In this document: positions 9,179 to 19,051 of the stretch, one piece after another | Numbering within the stretch: the first letter of the stretch is position 1 | Layout of the letters: each line of letters starts with the position of its first letter | Source: Symsagittifera roscoffensis | Lineage: Eukaryota > Xenacoelomorpha > Acoela > Convolutidae | Direction of reading: 5' to 3' | DNA length: 64,000 nucleotides | NCBI RefSeq assembly: GCF_963678635.1 | Contig: NC_087070.1 | Coordinates: forward strand, 41,979,831 to 42,043,830 | Position numbers and translations under genes: made by a program | Notes under the pieces: model-generated | The model's database searches: none | Seen by the model: only the letters and a program-made list of their open reading frames with translations | Told to the model about the DNA's origin: nothing

Positions 9179-10643
9179 ACCATACTATAGAGTACTCAAG
9201 GACGAAATCGTAAGGGAATCAGATCACACTGTGACTTTAAAAAATGGTAAAATAATACGTAAATCTGATTTAGCCATTAAAAGACAGTGCACTCAGAAGA
9301 AACCAAGTCCAAGAAAACGAGACCAACTGGTTAGATTTTATGCGACTAAAGGATTGAGGAAAACTGCAAAACCACCAAGAAATGTCGGATTTAAAAGCTC
9401 AAGAACAACCCAAAAGAAAAGAAATCTTCAGTGGAAATTCGAAGAGTTTGATATTGCGAGACGAAACGCGGCCATGAACAGCTCGAGGGAAACTCTTCTT
9501 AGAGAGGAAGAAGACCAGAGAAAGAGACTGAGAACCCCGATAGGCCTCGAAAGTGACCATGAATCAAGCCCGTCGGGCAAAGCCGACCTTCATAAAAGTC
9601 GTTTAAATGAACCCGGAGTGATGATCGAACCACATGAAGAGATTTCAGACGACAACTATAGCGACTTAATTTCACTAAAAGACCTCAAGGATAAAACATT
9701 ACTCGAAGCTACAAAACCAGACGAACACCTAATCTCCGAACGAACAGATCCTAAGCTAGAAATATCAGACCACGTTGATCAGAAGGTCGATTTAGATCCG
9801 ATTCCTTTGATCGACTTAGATTCTGGCGATAATGAAAGAGACTCACAAGCGATCCCACAGTTGATTCACTTGGGCACTATGGAGAAGGCCAATAAAGCGT
9901 GTAAAAAAATGCCGTTTCTCCCAGAGAATCCCGGAGGAGAGTTTTCCAAGTCTGCTGAAGAACCAATCGCCATGGCGGGGACGGAATCCAAACAAATACA
10001 CCCTGACCGTACCACGAAAACACAGAAATTGTCCGGTACCGCTAAAAGAAAGGCGTCATCACCAATGAAATCACCACCCTCGAAAAAATTGTCAGAAATT
10101 TATACACGTCAGAACACCAGACCTATGCGAACTAGGCAGCCTCCCAAGATGCTAGGTGAGAGAGTGTTCACCAGTGTAGTTGATTTAACTGATGAAGATC
10201 GTGATGCTCCAGAATTTGGTCCACCTAGTTTAGTCCCAGCATGTTCAACGTTAGAAGCAACTACCGTAGAAATGGAAAGCCATCATGTCGACCTAGTAGA
10301 CCTGACAACATTAACACCACCTTCATCATCGCGTCCTACTATAGTTCACTTGCGGGAAGAAAACTATGCGTACCCAAGTGACCCGAAGCCCTCGAAAACA
10401 GATAATCAAAAGACTCCCGAAAAGAAAGTCAAATTTAGTCCTGATGTCTGTTCCACGAAATTCAACCCATCGGGCCTATCTTATGAAACCTCAACTTCTA
10501 CATTTGTCCCCATTGTACCTGACCCAGACTGGCTGAACACCTCTTCTATGATTTCGGCGATAGAACTCCTTGGACGGCCAATGACGCTGGAGGAGTTAAG
10601 GAGATGGACAATAAACAAGGCAGCAAATCGGGAAACTAATTAG
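9141..10643 (+). CDS. pol: Element A Pol C-terminal domain and long disordered tail
   Basis: From about 9175 the frame carries a small beta-rich block, HTVTLKNGKIIRKSDLA, shared with element C (HTVTLDNGHVIRKSDLA) and, less well, with B. This is the likely integrase C-terminal domain. Some 430 mostly disordered residues follow. They contain stretches that look like SUMO-interacting motifs (PLIDLDSGDNE at 9799-9831, VVDLTDEDRD at 10176-10205, HVDLVDLTTL at 10281-10310) and a Lys/Arg-Pro patch (RQNTRPMRTRQPPKMLGERV) found in the same place in all related elements. The last about 40 residues (MTLEELRRWTINKAA) may form a helix. I infer a role in chromatin targeting but the sequence does not prove it. 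Confidence 0.75.
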   Translation: MFIEKSRIEPKNEPYYRVLKDEIVRESDHTVTLKNGKIIRKSDLAIKRQCTQKKPSPRKRDQLVRFYATKGLRKTAKPPRNVGFKSSRTTQKKRNLQWKFEEFDIARRNAAMNSSRETLLREEEDQRKRLRTPIGLESDHESSPSGKADLHKSRLNEPGVMIEPHEEISDDNYSDLISLKDLKDKTLLEATKPDEHLISERTDPKLEISDHVDQKVDLDPIPLIDLDSGDNERDSQAIPQLIHLGTMEKANKACKKMPFLPENPGGEFSKSAEEPIAMAGTESKQIHPDRTTKTQKLSGTAKRKASSPMKSPPSKKLSEIYTRQNTRPMRTRQPPKMLGERVFTSVVDLTDEDRDAPEFGPPSLVPACSTLEATTVEMESHHVDLVDLTTLTPPSSSRPTIVHLREENYAYPSDPKPSKTDNQKTPEKKVKFSPDVCSTKFNPSGLSYETSTSTFVPIVPDPDWLNTSSMISAIELLGRPMTLEELRRWTINKAANRETN

Positions 10644-11113
10644 ATGTAGGAGCTCCAATCCAGATGTTATCATAAGCATTCATGAACTCTCAAAAACTTC
10701 TTTACAAAACTTTTAGTATCTTTAGTATCTTGTGTATTGCCGAATGCTATTAACATTCCATTGCTATAGAATCATACAAACTTTCAGTGCTGTCATATTA
10801 AGCTAATAAGTTGATTGGTCACACTTGTAACCTTGCTTTAGCCATATAATTTTGCCAAAATGTCGGTAAAATTCTTTTCACCCATTGGGCGCTACCACCG
10901 GATAACCATTAGATTTATCCATCCTAGTATTACCCACTTATTTTGACTATTCTAAGGATAACTCGCTGCCTACCTTACTGCTCAATTTACCCTGGTGCTA
11001 TTCCAGTTTCTTGCTCGCCCATAGTAACCAGTCTATATTTATTTCACCCGACGAGAACATACTATTCGATCTAAGGTGGTTTGTTTTTGAATTTTTGTTA
11101 TTGCTGATGAACA
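10644..11113 (+). other. 3' untranslated region of element A
   Basis: About 470 bases between the last Pol stop and the 3' LTR, with no ORF. I do not see a clear purine-rich tract immediately before the LTR (the last bases are gctgatgaaca), which is unusual; B and C have G-rich tracts there. Confidence 0.6.
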
Positions 11114-11439
11114 TGTAAAAGTATTATTGTTTGTTCATTTAACCTCTGATCTTTACTGATCGTTGACCTTTAAGTTGTTAATTTATACACCTGCCAAAAG
11201 CGCAACGGCTTTTGGTAGACTCGGAATTGGCCACTATCTTTTATGATACGTAACAAACAAACCGAAACCAATTCAATCTTTTAAACCTCTCTTACTTTAG
11301 TTAGCATCACCGTCTTTTATTTAGTCTTGAATAAAAGCCTACTGTTTTTAGTAGGAATCTTAATCATCCGTAATCTTAATCTATTCTTAGCTTAAGTACA
11401 CTCTTATACAACTACGAGTGGTATCCTAATTTTTTAACA
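11114..11439 (+). repeat. 3' LTR of element A
   Basis: 326 bp, one visible difference from the 5' LTR. Followed by the CATAT target-site duplication at 11440-11444. Confidence 0.95.
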
Positions 11440-11444
11440 CATAT

Positions 11445-12391
11445 AAAGCATCGGGCTGTCGAAATTCATACTCCCACATCAAATAACAAAGCATTTAATG
11501 AGTTATTGTAATATTTAGACCTCGAATAGTCCTCAAAGATTTAAAAAAATCTGCCAAGCCCCTTAAGCAACATCAAAAACATTGCATGACCAAAAAATGA
11601 TTTAAAAATTTGTTTAAAAGTATGCGTTAATTACTTGATTAGTTTTTTCTGCAGTAAAAGCTGTAGTTGAATCTTTCTCTTCCAAGCTCACAGCGACCGA
11701 GCAGAAAGCTTTCTGAGGAATTTTAATCAATTTCGTATTTCACAAAGTGATAAGAAAAACTTGCTCAATTTGAATAGATTGGTTCTCAAGCATAGGTGAT
11801 CAGCAGGAGCCGTTTTCTGTGGATCCAAACTGATTCTTACGTCGGAAAAAAAAGTTCATTAAGAGTGCTCTGTATAAAGCTGAAATTGTTAGCAAGAGGA
11901 AAAAAACCGACAAAAAATGAATGTCTGCCGATTTGAAAGTATGCTGAAAACTTTTAGTTTTTTCTTTGTGTTCAAGACGAACACAAAAATAGTGTAGCAA
12001 GTGTTGTTTTGGAAAAATTGAACCTGGAGAAAGGAGACGTTTAAAATGGCTGCTTGTTTTGATGAGCATTTTTTATGCCTAAGAGAGTCTCATTGTTTTT
12101 ATATGAAACGCAATGGCTACACAATAAGCGAGACTGTTCATATCAGGGCAACTTTCTGAATGTTCCGAATGAACCCATTAGGTATATGCTATAGTTAATG
12201 AGAACAATTTTTTTTCACCATTGCTATTTTCTCCCTCAAATTGTATCAACCCGCAAAATGAAGCTCCGCAAAACAATTGAGCACATATGTATATGTTTAA
12301 TGATTTTTAATTTAAATTATGAAACAATGGTTCCGAAATAACTGTCACTTTTTTCAGGTACAGTCAATTGACCATTTTTAATTATGTGATT
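11445..12391. other. Non-coding stretch between element A and the host gene
   Basis: AT-rich DNA. The 89-codon minus-strand frame at 11800-12069 has no recognisable motifs and no splice context that I trust. The region may be intron or downstream flank of the minus-strand host gene. Confidence 0.4.
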
Positions 12392-12425
12392 TTAAATTAA
12401 TATAACAATAAATCGTATTAGATAC

Positions 12426-13589
12426 CTTTTTAACGACTTATTCGGCGCCTCTCGTCTCGCGTCTTGGGGTTCTCCCGAGTTTTCCTCCTTCCCGGAGTAC
12501 TCTTCGAATGGGTTCAATGAACTGGAAGTGTTGCCGCTTTTCCCCTGAGAGTCTGATTTACCCGTCGTGTTTGTAGTCCCAGTCCCACCAGCCGAAGATG
12601 TAATCCGACTATCTGTTCCTCGAGTACGACTCATATCCGCAGTCTGGCTTCCCCTATTAGTCGTTGAAGCTGAAATGGACCGACTGTTTTTCAGATCCGG
12701 CGACAAACTCTCGGTCTTCAAATCGGATCTAGTTCCCTCCGGCTCTTCGAATCTTCCTGTTGAGTCAGGGTCTTTCGACGCCTCGCTTCTTTTTCCGTTT
12801 CGCAAACTGCCTCGCGACTTGCTGCTTTGTCTCGGCTTTGAGTGTCTCGTTAGAGTTTTGTCGGCTGAGTCATCACCTTCGCCACTTTTATCAGGATCCG
12901 AGGAAGATGTTTGAACGATGCTTTTCGAGTTCGGGTTTGCCGACAACTCGTTTTGCGAGTAATTCGATCTTCTGGATGCTTTCGTTCCGCTCTTGCCAGT
13001 GGGAGGTTTTGAGCCAGCCTCGTTGCTTTCAAGTTCACTTTGGGATCCGGTTTTCGATTTCACATCCGACTTGTTTTCCTTGTCGGCTTTTATTACTTGG
13101 GAAAGCAATGATTCGTCGGAGGCGACGTGAGATTTACTCGGATTCGAGTTTTTTTGCGACTTCCCAGCCGACTTTGATCTTTTACTTCTTCCGGCGTAAT
13201 CTTCCCTTTCTTGTGAGTCCAGCCCTTCGGGAAACTGGGAACTCCCTTGGCTTCCCTTTTCTTCATTATTCGGCACAATGTAAGTATCCTCGCTAATTTG
13301 TGAATCAGTACCAACAACCGAACGGGATTTGGACAGTTTTGAATCGCCGGGTTCAGTTGGCGCTCCGCCACCGCCGCCACTTTTTCGGCTCTTTGACATA
13401 TCGGCTCTAGTGCCACCCTGAGTTGTGGTTTTTCCGTCGTCCACGACTGACCTGGATAGCGACTGCGTAGCTTGGGTGCCTCCAGCGACTTTGGTGTCGG
13501 GGGCTTTACTGTTTCCGCCACCATCTTGACTCATAGTTTTTGCGCTAGCCTTGGACTCTCTTTCTTTTTTTTCCATGCCTTCCGGATAT
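12426..13589 (-). CDS. Host gene, visible exon 3: disordered Ser/Lys/Gly-rich protein
   Basis: The minus-strand exon starts after a TTTCAG acceptor (13595-13590) and ends at a possible AAG|GTATCT donor (12426/12425). If that donor is not used, the frame stops at 12392. The roughly 388 residues are low complexity and rich in Ser, Lys, Gly, Asp and Thr with many K-S and R-S pairs (for example SKSRKSGGGGGAPTEPGDSK), and show no known domain. Splicing to exon 2 restores one reading frame: exon 2 ends with two bases of an Arg codon and this exon supplies the third. The codon use and low complexity differ from the retroelement ORFs. Function unknown; nuclear or cytoskeletal scaffold proteins can look like this, but I do not claim either. 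Confidence 0.6.
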
Positions 13590-13909
13590 CTGAAAGTAAT
13601 TAAAAACTGATTAAGAAAATGGCTTTCAGGTACTCTACAAAACTGATTTTTCATTATTTTTTTACGTGAAACTGTATCAATGATTGAAATAACAGCTGAT
13701 GTTGCTTGTATATTGAGAAACAATGTATAAATATAAAAATCTTACTAATTGGCTCGTATTAGAAACCCCCAATATATTGTATCAATAAAAAAACGCTCAC
13801 TTAGAATCACGGATTGCACTTAAATTTTTTGTTAAATTAATTTTTTGTGGGTTTTTCGGCAATTTTCTCTATGTTTAATTTTGGCTTGTGAGTTAGTTTT
13901 TGATATTAC

Positions 13910-14398
13910 CTGCCACTAGGAGTTTTCACACTAGTAGACGGCACATTGTAAGTGTAGGACGAATCAGTGTTCTTCAACTGCGAATTGTTTTGCTTGGATG
14001 CCCCTGAACTTTTTTGTCCTTTTGACCCTACAGCTGACCGGGATGCCATGGTTGAACCTGGTTGACCTTCTGTAGCACCATCACGTTGACCTGTACCGAC
14101 TTGCGATTGACCTGGTTGACCTTTACTGGCCTGCGATGGACCTCGCTTACCTTTGCTGGCCTCTGATTGACCAGGTTGACCTTTACTGGCCTCTGGCAGA
14201 GCCTCTGACTCATCAATATCCTCATCTTCAGTTGGGGTTGCATCTGCATCGCTGGAATCATTTGGACTGTTCCCTTTTCCATGCTCCGGGTCTAAACCGA
14301 CCTTTGGATTGGATTTGTTTCCATCCGGTTGTTGAACCTCTCCTTCTTCTGCAAGTGATTTGCTTTTGTCTGATTGTGAACTGGATTTTTCGTCTGGC
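13910..14398 (-). CDS. Host gene, visible exon 2: Asp/Glu segment and SKGQPGQS repeats
   Basis: Bounded by a TTTCAG acceptor (14404-14399) and a GGCAG|GTAATATC donor (13910/13909). The 163 residues begin PDEKSSSQSDKSKS, pass through an acidic stretch (SSDADATPTEDEDIDESE) and then carry at least three imperfect copies of an (E/Q)ASKGQPGQS unit. The phases on both sides match the neighbouring exons exactly (two bases left over from exon 1, one base taken here; two bases given to exon 3). Bases 14211-14398 are duplicated at 20021-20208. Confidence 0.65.
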
Positions 14399-14487
14399 CT
14401 GAAATAATTGTTTTGACAAAAAGGCTCAATTAATTGGTACTTGTTTTCACAACATTTTGACAGATTTTTTTTTCGCAGAGCAACCAT

Positions 14488-15390
14488 ACAGCGCTGATTT
14501 ATGGTGTGAAAATAGCGAGCTATTGGTGTGATAATAAAATTGAAATAGCGTTAATCATTTTGAAAAAAAAAATCCTCTCCTCAGACATATTTAGACTATT
14601 GTCACTTCAAACATTGAAACAAAAAAACTCTTCATCTTTTATGGGCTTATTTTGCTTCTTAAAAAATTCCAAATTTTTGAAATTTCACTTAAAAAATTGT
14701 AGTTTACGTAAAATATCGAAAAAAAAACAAAAAGTCTTAAGCCTACAGTTTACGACTTTGTCAGAAAAATGCCGTAAGTTTGGAACGTGACGATCAAGTT
14801 AGGACCAAGAAGTCGGTCAGCCAAAAGACGCAAACCTACAATCTCTAGATTGAAATATAACTGATATTTTATGGATTTATTTTAAACAGAGCATTTAAGA
14901 AAAACACACTTAAAAGCAAATTCTTCAAAACTTTAAAACATTTTGAGCATTCCTGACGATTACAATCATCATTTAAATTGTAGCTTTCCTGGTAGAATAA
15001 ATGTAACTTTAAGGAATACTGGTATTTCAAAAAAAATGTTGACTTTTTGTTCCGATCACTGAAAATGGGGAGAAGTTTTGTATTCGGGTGTTTTAGTGTT
15101 TTTTCTTTTTTTTTGAATCTAGAGATCATTTTTAAGCCGTTTAAATTGTGATTCGAAGGCATTAAAAATCTCAAAATTTTTTTTCAGTGTCGAGAAAAAC
15201 CGGTTTGTAAATTTTGATTTTTCGTCTAAATTAGAGTTAGCGAGCAGGCTTACAATAGCTTATTTTAATAGTTTAAAAGCGCACAGGAATCCTCAAAGAA
15301 TCACAAAATAGTTCTATTGATAAAAATTTAGGAGTTGGTTCTATAGATATTACAGACTTTTAGAGATATTCAAAACTTTTCGCATTATTC
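14488..15390. other. Intron of the minus-strand host gene, no gene seen
   Basis: AT-rich intron sequence between host exon 2 and the MITE. No supported ORF on either strand. Confidence 0.5.
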
Positions 15391-15612
15391 GGCTCTTTTC
15401 CAGTTCCCCCCTTTCAAAATACCGAGTTTTATGTTTTTTTTACGTGTTATCAGGACTAAATGGCTAAATGCGTGATGTTACGCTGTAAAGTATGAAGAAA
15501 AAATCTGTTCAAAATTGTCGATTTGTTCACCACGCCAAATTTCATTGCATTATGACAACGTTATATAGACTTTTCAAAATTGAATTCGAAAGGGGGGAAC
15601 TGGAAAAGAGCC
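15391..15612. mobile_element. MITE, 222 bp, 8-bp target-site duplication CATTATTC
   Basis: Terminal inverted repeats GGCTCTTTTCCAGTTCCCCC and its complement, flanked by perfect CATTATTC duplications at 15383-15390 and 15613-15620. The interior contains the conserved phrase aaatgcgtgatgttacgctg. No coding capacity; mobilised in trans by a transposase making 8-bp duplications (hAT-like or P-like). Confidence 0.9.
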
Positions 15613-15712
15613 CATTATTCGAATCATAACAATCGGATAACGCGAACAATAATTTTACTTGTAAAATTGCGAAAGGGGAGAAAAAAAGGCAAGAGCCAAA
15701 AAATTCGCGTCT

Positions 15713-16012
15713 GTACAAAGCAGTCCCATACAAAACAGTCCAATACAAAACAGTCCGCAAAAAAAATGAAATTGAACGGAAAAACAGTCCAATACAAAAC
15801 AGTCCGCAAAAAAATGAAAATGAACGGAAAAACAGTCCAATACAAAACAGTCCGCAAAAGTACGAAAATGAACTAAAAAACAGTCCAATACAAAACAGTA
15901 CGCAAAAGTATTAAAATGAACGAAAAAACAGTCCAATACAAAACAGTCCGCAAAAGTATAAAAATGAACAAAAAAACAGCCGACACAAAACAGTCCGAAA
16001 AACAGTCCCAAG
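15713..16012. repeat. Minisatellite, about six units of 43-48 bp
   Basis: Repeated phrase acagtccaatacaaaacag followed by tccgcaaaa and a variable A-rich spacer with tgaac. It is open in several frames on the minus strand (Cys-Phe-Val-Leu-Asp repeats), which is a by-product of the repeat. Duplicated at 21525-21824. Confidence 0.85.
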
Positions 16013-16137
16013 TAATAATTGTTTGACAAGCCGGTAGGCCGAGAATTTTCCTTTGTTCAACTAACATAAACAACCAAATACTGACCGCCGCAGTCGCGCC
16101 AACGTGTTGCGAGCTTGCAATTTTGAAGGATGGGGGT

Positions 16138-16395
16138 TGTCATACCGCTACTGCAGTAGCAGTATTTATATACGTATGTACAGCTAACCTTTGGTGCTCA
16201 ATCATTATTTTATGGTATGCTCAAGGTCATACGTAAGTGATGACACTGAGATTAAGCGAGAGATCAGAGTTCTTAACAATGATCTATCTCTCAGTACAAC
16301 ACCAAATTAAAAGAAACAGAAAACCTAAATTCAATATCCAAAATACAGTATTGAATTACAACTTGTTTTCAATCGATATCGCAAGGCATATCACA
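16138..16395 (+). repeat. LTR of element B1
   Basis: 258 bp, TGTCATACC...CATATCACA, preceded by GGGGT. Differs from the 21950 copy mainly at 16304-16307 (aaatta versus aaaaca). Confidence 0.93.
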
Positions 16396-17114
16396 TGGCG
16401 CAGCCAGCAGGATTCGCAGCTCAAGACAACAGAACGGATATGGGAATTCCGGTATTTTGGGCATCAGCGAATCTAGACCCTCCGTGGCAATTTAAAATTT
16501 GGTTCGAACAATTTCTCATGGCGGTTACGGTCAAAGAAAATGTGAACCCAGAGATTATTTTGGAAGAACCAAAAGACATATTAGAGGAACCACCACCACG
16601 CCCGGAAACGCCCAGGGATGGGGAGAACGAAGATGCGAGGAACGCTAGGATTCTTAGAGATAAGCTAGCAAGGGATAGAGTAGTATTGGAGAATGAAGAC
16701 AGAAAGACAAGAGGCCCACGAGTCGGACACAATGTCTTCTACAACGAAGTACAAAAGAAACTGGTGTCAAGATTATTTTTATCTTTGGGTACAGAGGGAA
16801 AGAAGAGATTCCTACAAAAGAACCCGCACGTTGAAATATCGAAAATGACGTTCAGGGAAATAACAGATTTGGCAGAAGTCTCGTTTCAAAAGGTAAAATG
16901 TGTAACATACGAAAGATACAAGTTATTTACGAGAATGCAAGAATCTGGAGAATCTCTAGAATCATTCCACGCAGCGTTAACTGCTCAAGCAGCCCGATCA
17001 GAACTGGGAGCATTGGAAAATGAAATAGTGCGAGACCTGTTCATCTCGAAAATGAAAAACATGACATTACAGGACACGTTGACATTCGAAACTCTAGATC
17101 GGTGGAAGTTTTAA
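16395..17114 (+). CDS. gag: Element B1 Gag, capsid region
   Basis: The start codon takes its A from the last base of the LTR and TG from the primer site (MAQPAGFAAQD). The frame has a Pro/Glu-rich linker (PKDILEEPPPRPETPRDG) and the Gypsy capsid C-terminal fold (FYNEVQKKLVSRLFLSLG ... TYERYKLFTRMQESGESLESF). It ends TLTFETLDRWKF because of a one-base slip near 17098 that is present in both duplicated copies and therefore predates the duplication. The nucleocapsid continues in the next frame. Confidence 0.88.
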   Translation: MAQPAGFAAQDNRTDMGIPVFWASANLDPPWQFKIWFEQFLMAVTVKENVNPEIILEEPKDILEEPPPRPETPRDGENEDARNARILRDKLARDRVVLENEDRKTRGPRVGHNVFYNEVQKKLVSRLFLSLGTEGKKRFLQKNPHVEISKMTFREITDLAEVSFQKVKCVTYERYKLFTRMQESGESLESFHAALTAQAARSELGALENEIVRDLFISKMKNMTLQDTLTFETLDRWKF

Positions 17115-19051
17115 AAAGGGCTATAAAATTCGAACATAGCAAGTTAACCACAATGGCGTTTCAGAAGACTAATGCTGGGGCTACAGGGGGATCAAGTAGC
17201 AATTACACCTCGGGTGTGAGGGTAAAACAGGAACCTGTAATGGCAGTTCGAAATTTGGGGGGGACAACCAAAACTCCAAATAGAAGAGAAACGCATAAAA
17301 GACAGAATAATAACAAGAATCAAAACACGAAAACAAAACCATGTAATAGATGTGGAAGGACGTTTGAACAGGGACACCTAAAAAATTGTCCAGCGATGGG
17401 GAAAACCTGTAAACATTGTGGCAAACCCAATCATTTCGCTAAAATGTGCAGATCCCAACAAGTAAGTGAAGTTGCGGAAGAATCGGAAGGATCGGTAGAG
17501 GAATGCGATCAGATCAGTGAAGGTGTTGGGTCATGTAGTGAATTTGAAGTTATGTCGATACAAACCTACCAACCGGAAAATGAGCAAGTTTCAAAATATG
17601 TGAAAGACCGAATCAACGAAATGAGAAACAAAACAGACGGAAAAGTGGTACGAGTTCAGAAAATAGATTCGATTCGCGATCCAACATTGAATCGCGTAAA
17701 ATCACTAAAGGCCATGGTACGAATAGATAATCAGATAATTCAATTAACAGTGGACACTGGAAGTCCTGTTTCATTTCTCAACTGGGCCACGACAAAGGAA
17801 ATTATGGAAAAATCAAACAAAGTGAGATTCATACCGTCCGATAAATTGAACTTACAAACCAAATTTGTGGACTACAATAAACAACCGATCAGTATTCTGG
17901 GAGCCCTAAAAACCAATCTGAGGTCAGCGGGCTGGGAAGTAAAGGGCGCAACCTTTCTGGTATCAGAACGAAAAACCAGATGCATCATGGGATTAGACCT
18001 GCAAGGACAAGTGGGAATATTGACTACACAAAGACCAGCGCCAAAAGAACTCACCAGGTTTGACGTGCTCATGTGCGAGCAGTCAGAAGGTTGGAAAGAA
18101 AAATTTTTCACTAAATTTAAAAACTTATTTGAAAGACAAGGCATTTCGAAAAATCACATTGTCAGTTCAAAATTCAAATACCCACTATGTCCGATTCAAC
18201 AAAAGGGGAGAAGAAACCCAATTCACATACAAGATAAAGTCGAAAAAGAAATCGAGAAGTTATTGACAGAAGGTCATATAACAAAAATTGATAAATGTAC
18301 AAGTGATTGCTTTATCGCCCCGATTGTGATAACAGTAAAGAAGGACGACTCAATAAAATTGGCAATGGATGCAAAACCAATCAATAGGCAATTGTTCAAA
18401 AACAAATACCAAATGCCAAATGTAGATGAACTTATTGATGGGGTAAGCCAGATTGTTACCAAAAACAAAAAGGGTACGCTATATTTTTCGGTGTTAGATT
18501 TGAAATATGCGTACAGTCAATTAAAATTGGCTGCTGATACAGCTAGGCAATGCAATTTTAATATTGTTGGCGGAAAAACAACTGGAACTTACAGATTCTT
18601 GACAGGGTTCTATGGTCTAGCAGATATGCCAGCTGAATTTCAAAAGGCCATGGATAGAACCATCAACCACGCCAAAAACACGTTCTGTTTTCTGGATGAC
18701 ATACTTATTGTGTCAAAGGGAAGTGAAATCGAACATGCAAACTTAGTAGAAGCAGTATTAAAGAAATTGGATGCGGAAAATTTGGCATTGAAACTATCAA
18801 AATGTGAATTTTTCAAACAAGAAGTGAATTGGTTGGGTCATCATCTCTCAGAAGAAGGGGTTAGACCAAAAATCACTAAAACGGAAGCGGTAGTAAACTT
18901 GAACACGCCGAAATCTCTAAAGCAACTAAGGTCATTCTTGGGAAGCATAAATCACTTAGCTAAATTTATACCTAACGTAGCAAGTCTGACTGAGAGATTA
19001 AGACCACTTCTTAAAGAAGAAAATCAAAAGAAAAAATTAAAAAAAACATGA
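17102..19051 (+). CDS. pol: Element B1 nucleocapsid, protease and reverse transcriptase
   Basis: The frame begins without ATG at the gag slip. It holds two zinc knuckles (CNRCGRTFEQGHLKNC, then CKHCGKPNHFAKMC), a retropepsin with TVDTGSPVSFLNWAT, and an RT with YFSVLDLKYAYSQLKL, GFYGLADMPAEFQ and the catalytic FLDDILIV. FLDD replaces the more usual YLDD. It ends at an A-run (19039-19046, eight A) where B2 has seven; neither length keeps the frame into RNase H. Confidence 0.9.
   Translation: MEVLKRAIKFEHSKLTTMAFQKTNAGATGGSSSNYTSGVRVKQEPVMAVRNLGGTTKTPNRRETHKRQNNNKNQNTKTKPCNRCGRTFEQGHLKNCPAMGKTCKHCGKPNHFAKMCRSQQVSEVAEESEGSVEECDQISEGVGSCSEFEVMSIQTYQPENEQVSKYVKDRINEMRNKTDGKVVRVQKIDSIRDPTLNRVKSLKAMVRIDNQIIQLTVDTGSPVSFLNWATTKEIMEKSNKVRFIPSDKLNLQTKFVDYNKQPISILGALKTNLRSAGWEVKGATFLVSERKTRCIMGLDLQGQVGILTTQRPAPKELTRFDVLMCEQSEGWKEKFFTKFKNLFERQGISKNHIVSSKFKYPLCPIQQKGRRNPIHIQDKVEKEIEKLLTEGHITKIDKCTSDCFIAPIVITVKKDDSIKLAMDAKPINRQLFKNKYQMPNVDELIDGVSQIVTKNKKGTLYFSVLDLKYAYSQLKLAADTARQCNFNIVGGKTTGTYRFLTGFYGLADMPAEFQKAMDRTINHAKNTFCFLDDILIVSKGSEIEHANLVEAVLKKLDAENLALKLSKCEFFKQEVNWLGHHLSEEGVRPKITKTEAVVNLNTPKSLKQLRSFLGSINHLAKFIPNVASLTERLRPLLKEENQKKKLKKT

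Larger units (their letters stand above)
4073..11439 (+). mobile_element. Gypsy element A, complete with two LTRs
   Basis: Two 326-bp LTRs (4073-4398 and 11114-11439, beginning TGTAAAAG and ending TTAACA) differ at one visible position (4207-4210 region, AAG versus ACG), so the insertion is young. The 5-bp target-site duplication CATAT lies at 4068-4072 and 11440-11444. Order: gag, protease, RT, RNase H, integrase, long disordered tail. Gag and Pol appear to be one continuous polyprotein design, as in relatives B and C, but this copy is broken at several places: near 4710-4735, a TAG at 6761-6763, near 7766-7790, at 8918-8927 and at 9165-9178. Confidence 0.95.

Noticed and set aside
15655-16029. 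Long minus-strand ORFs with Cys-Phe-Val-Leu-Asp repeats (also 21354-21872)
   Set aside because: They are the translation of a 43-48 bp minisatellite, open in several frames at once, with no start context or non-repeat domain.
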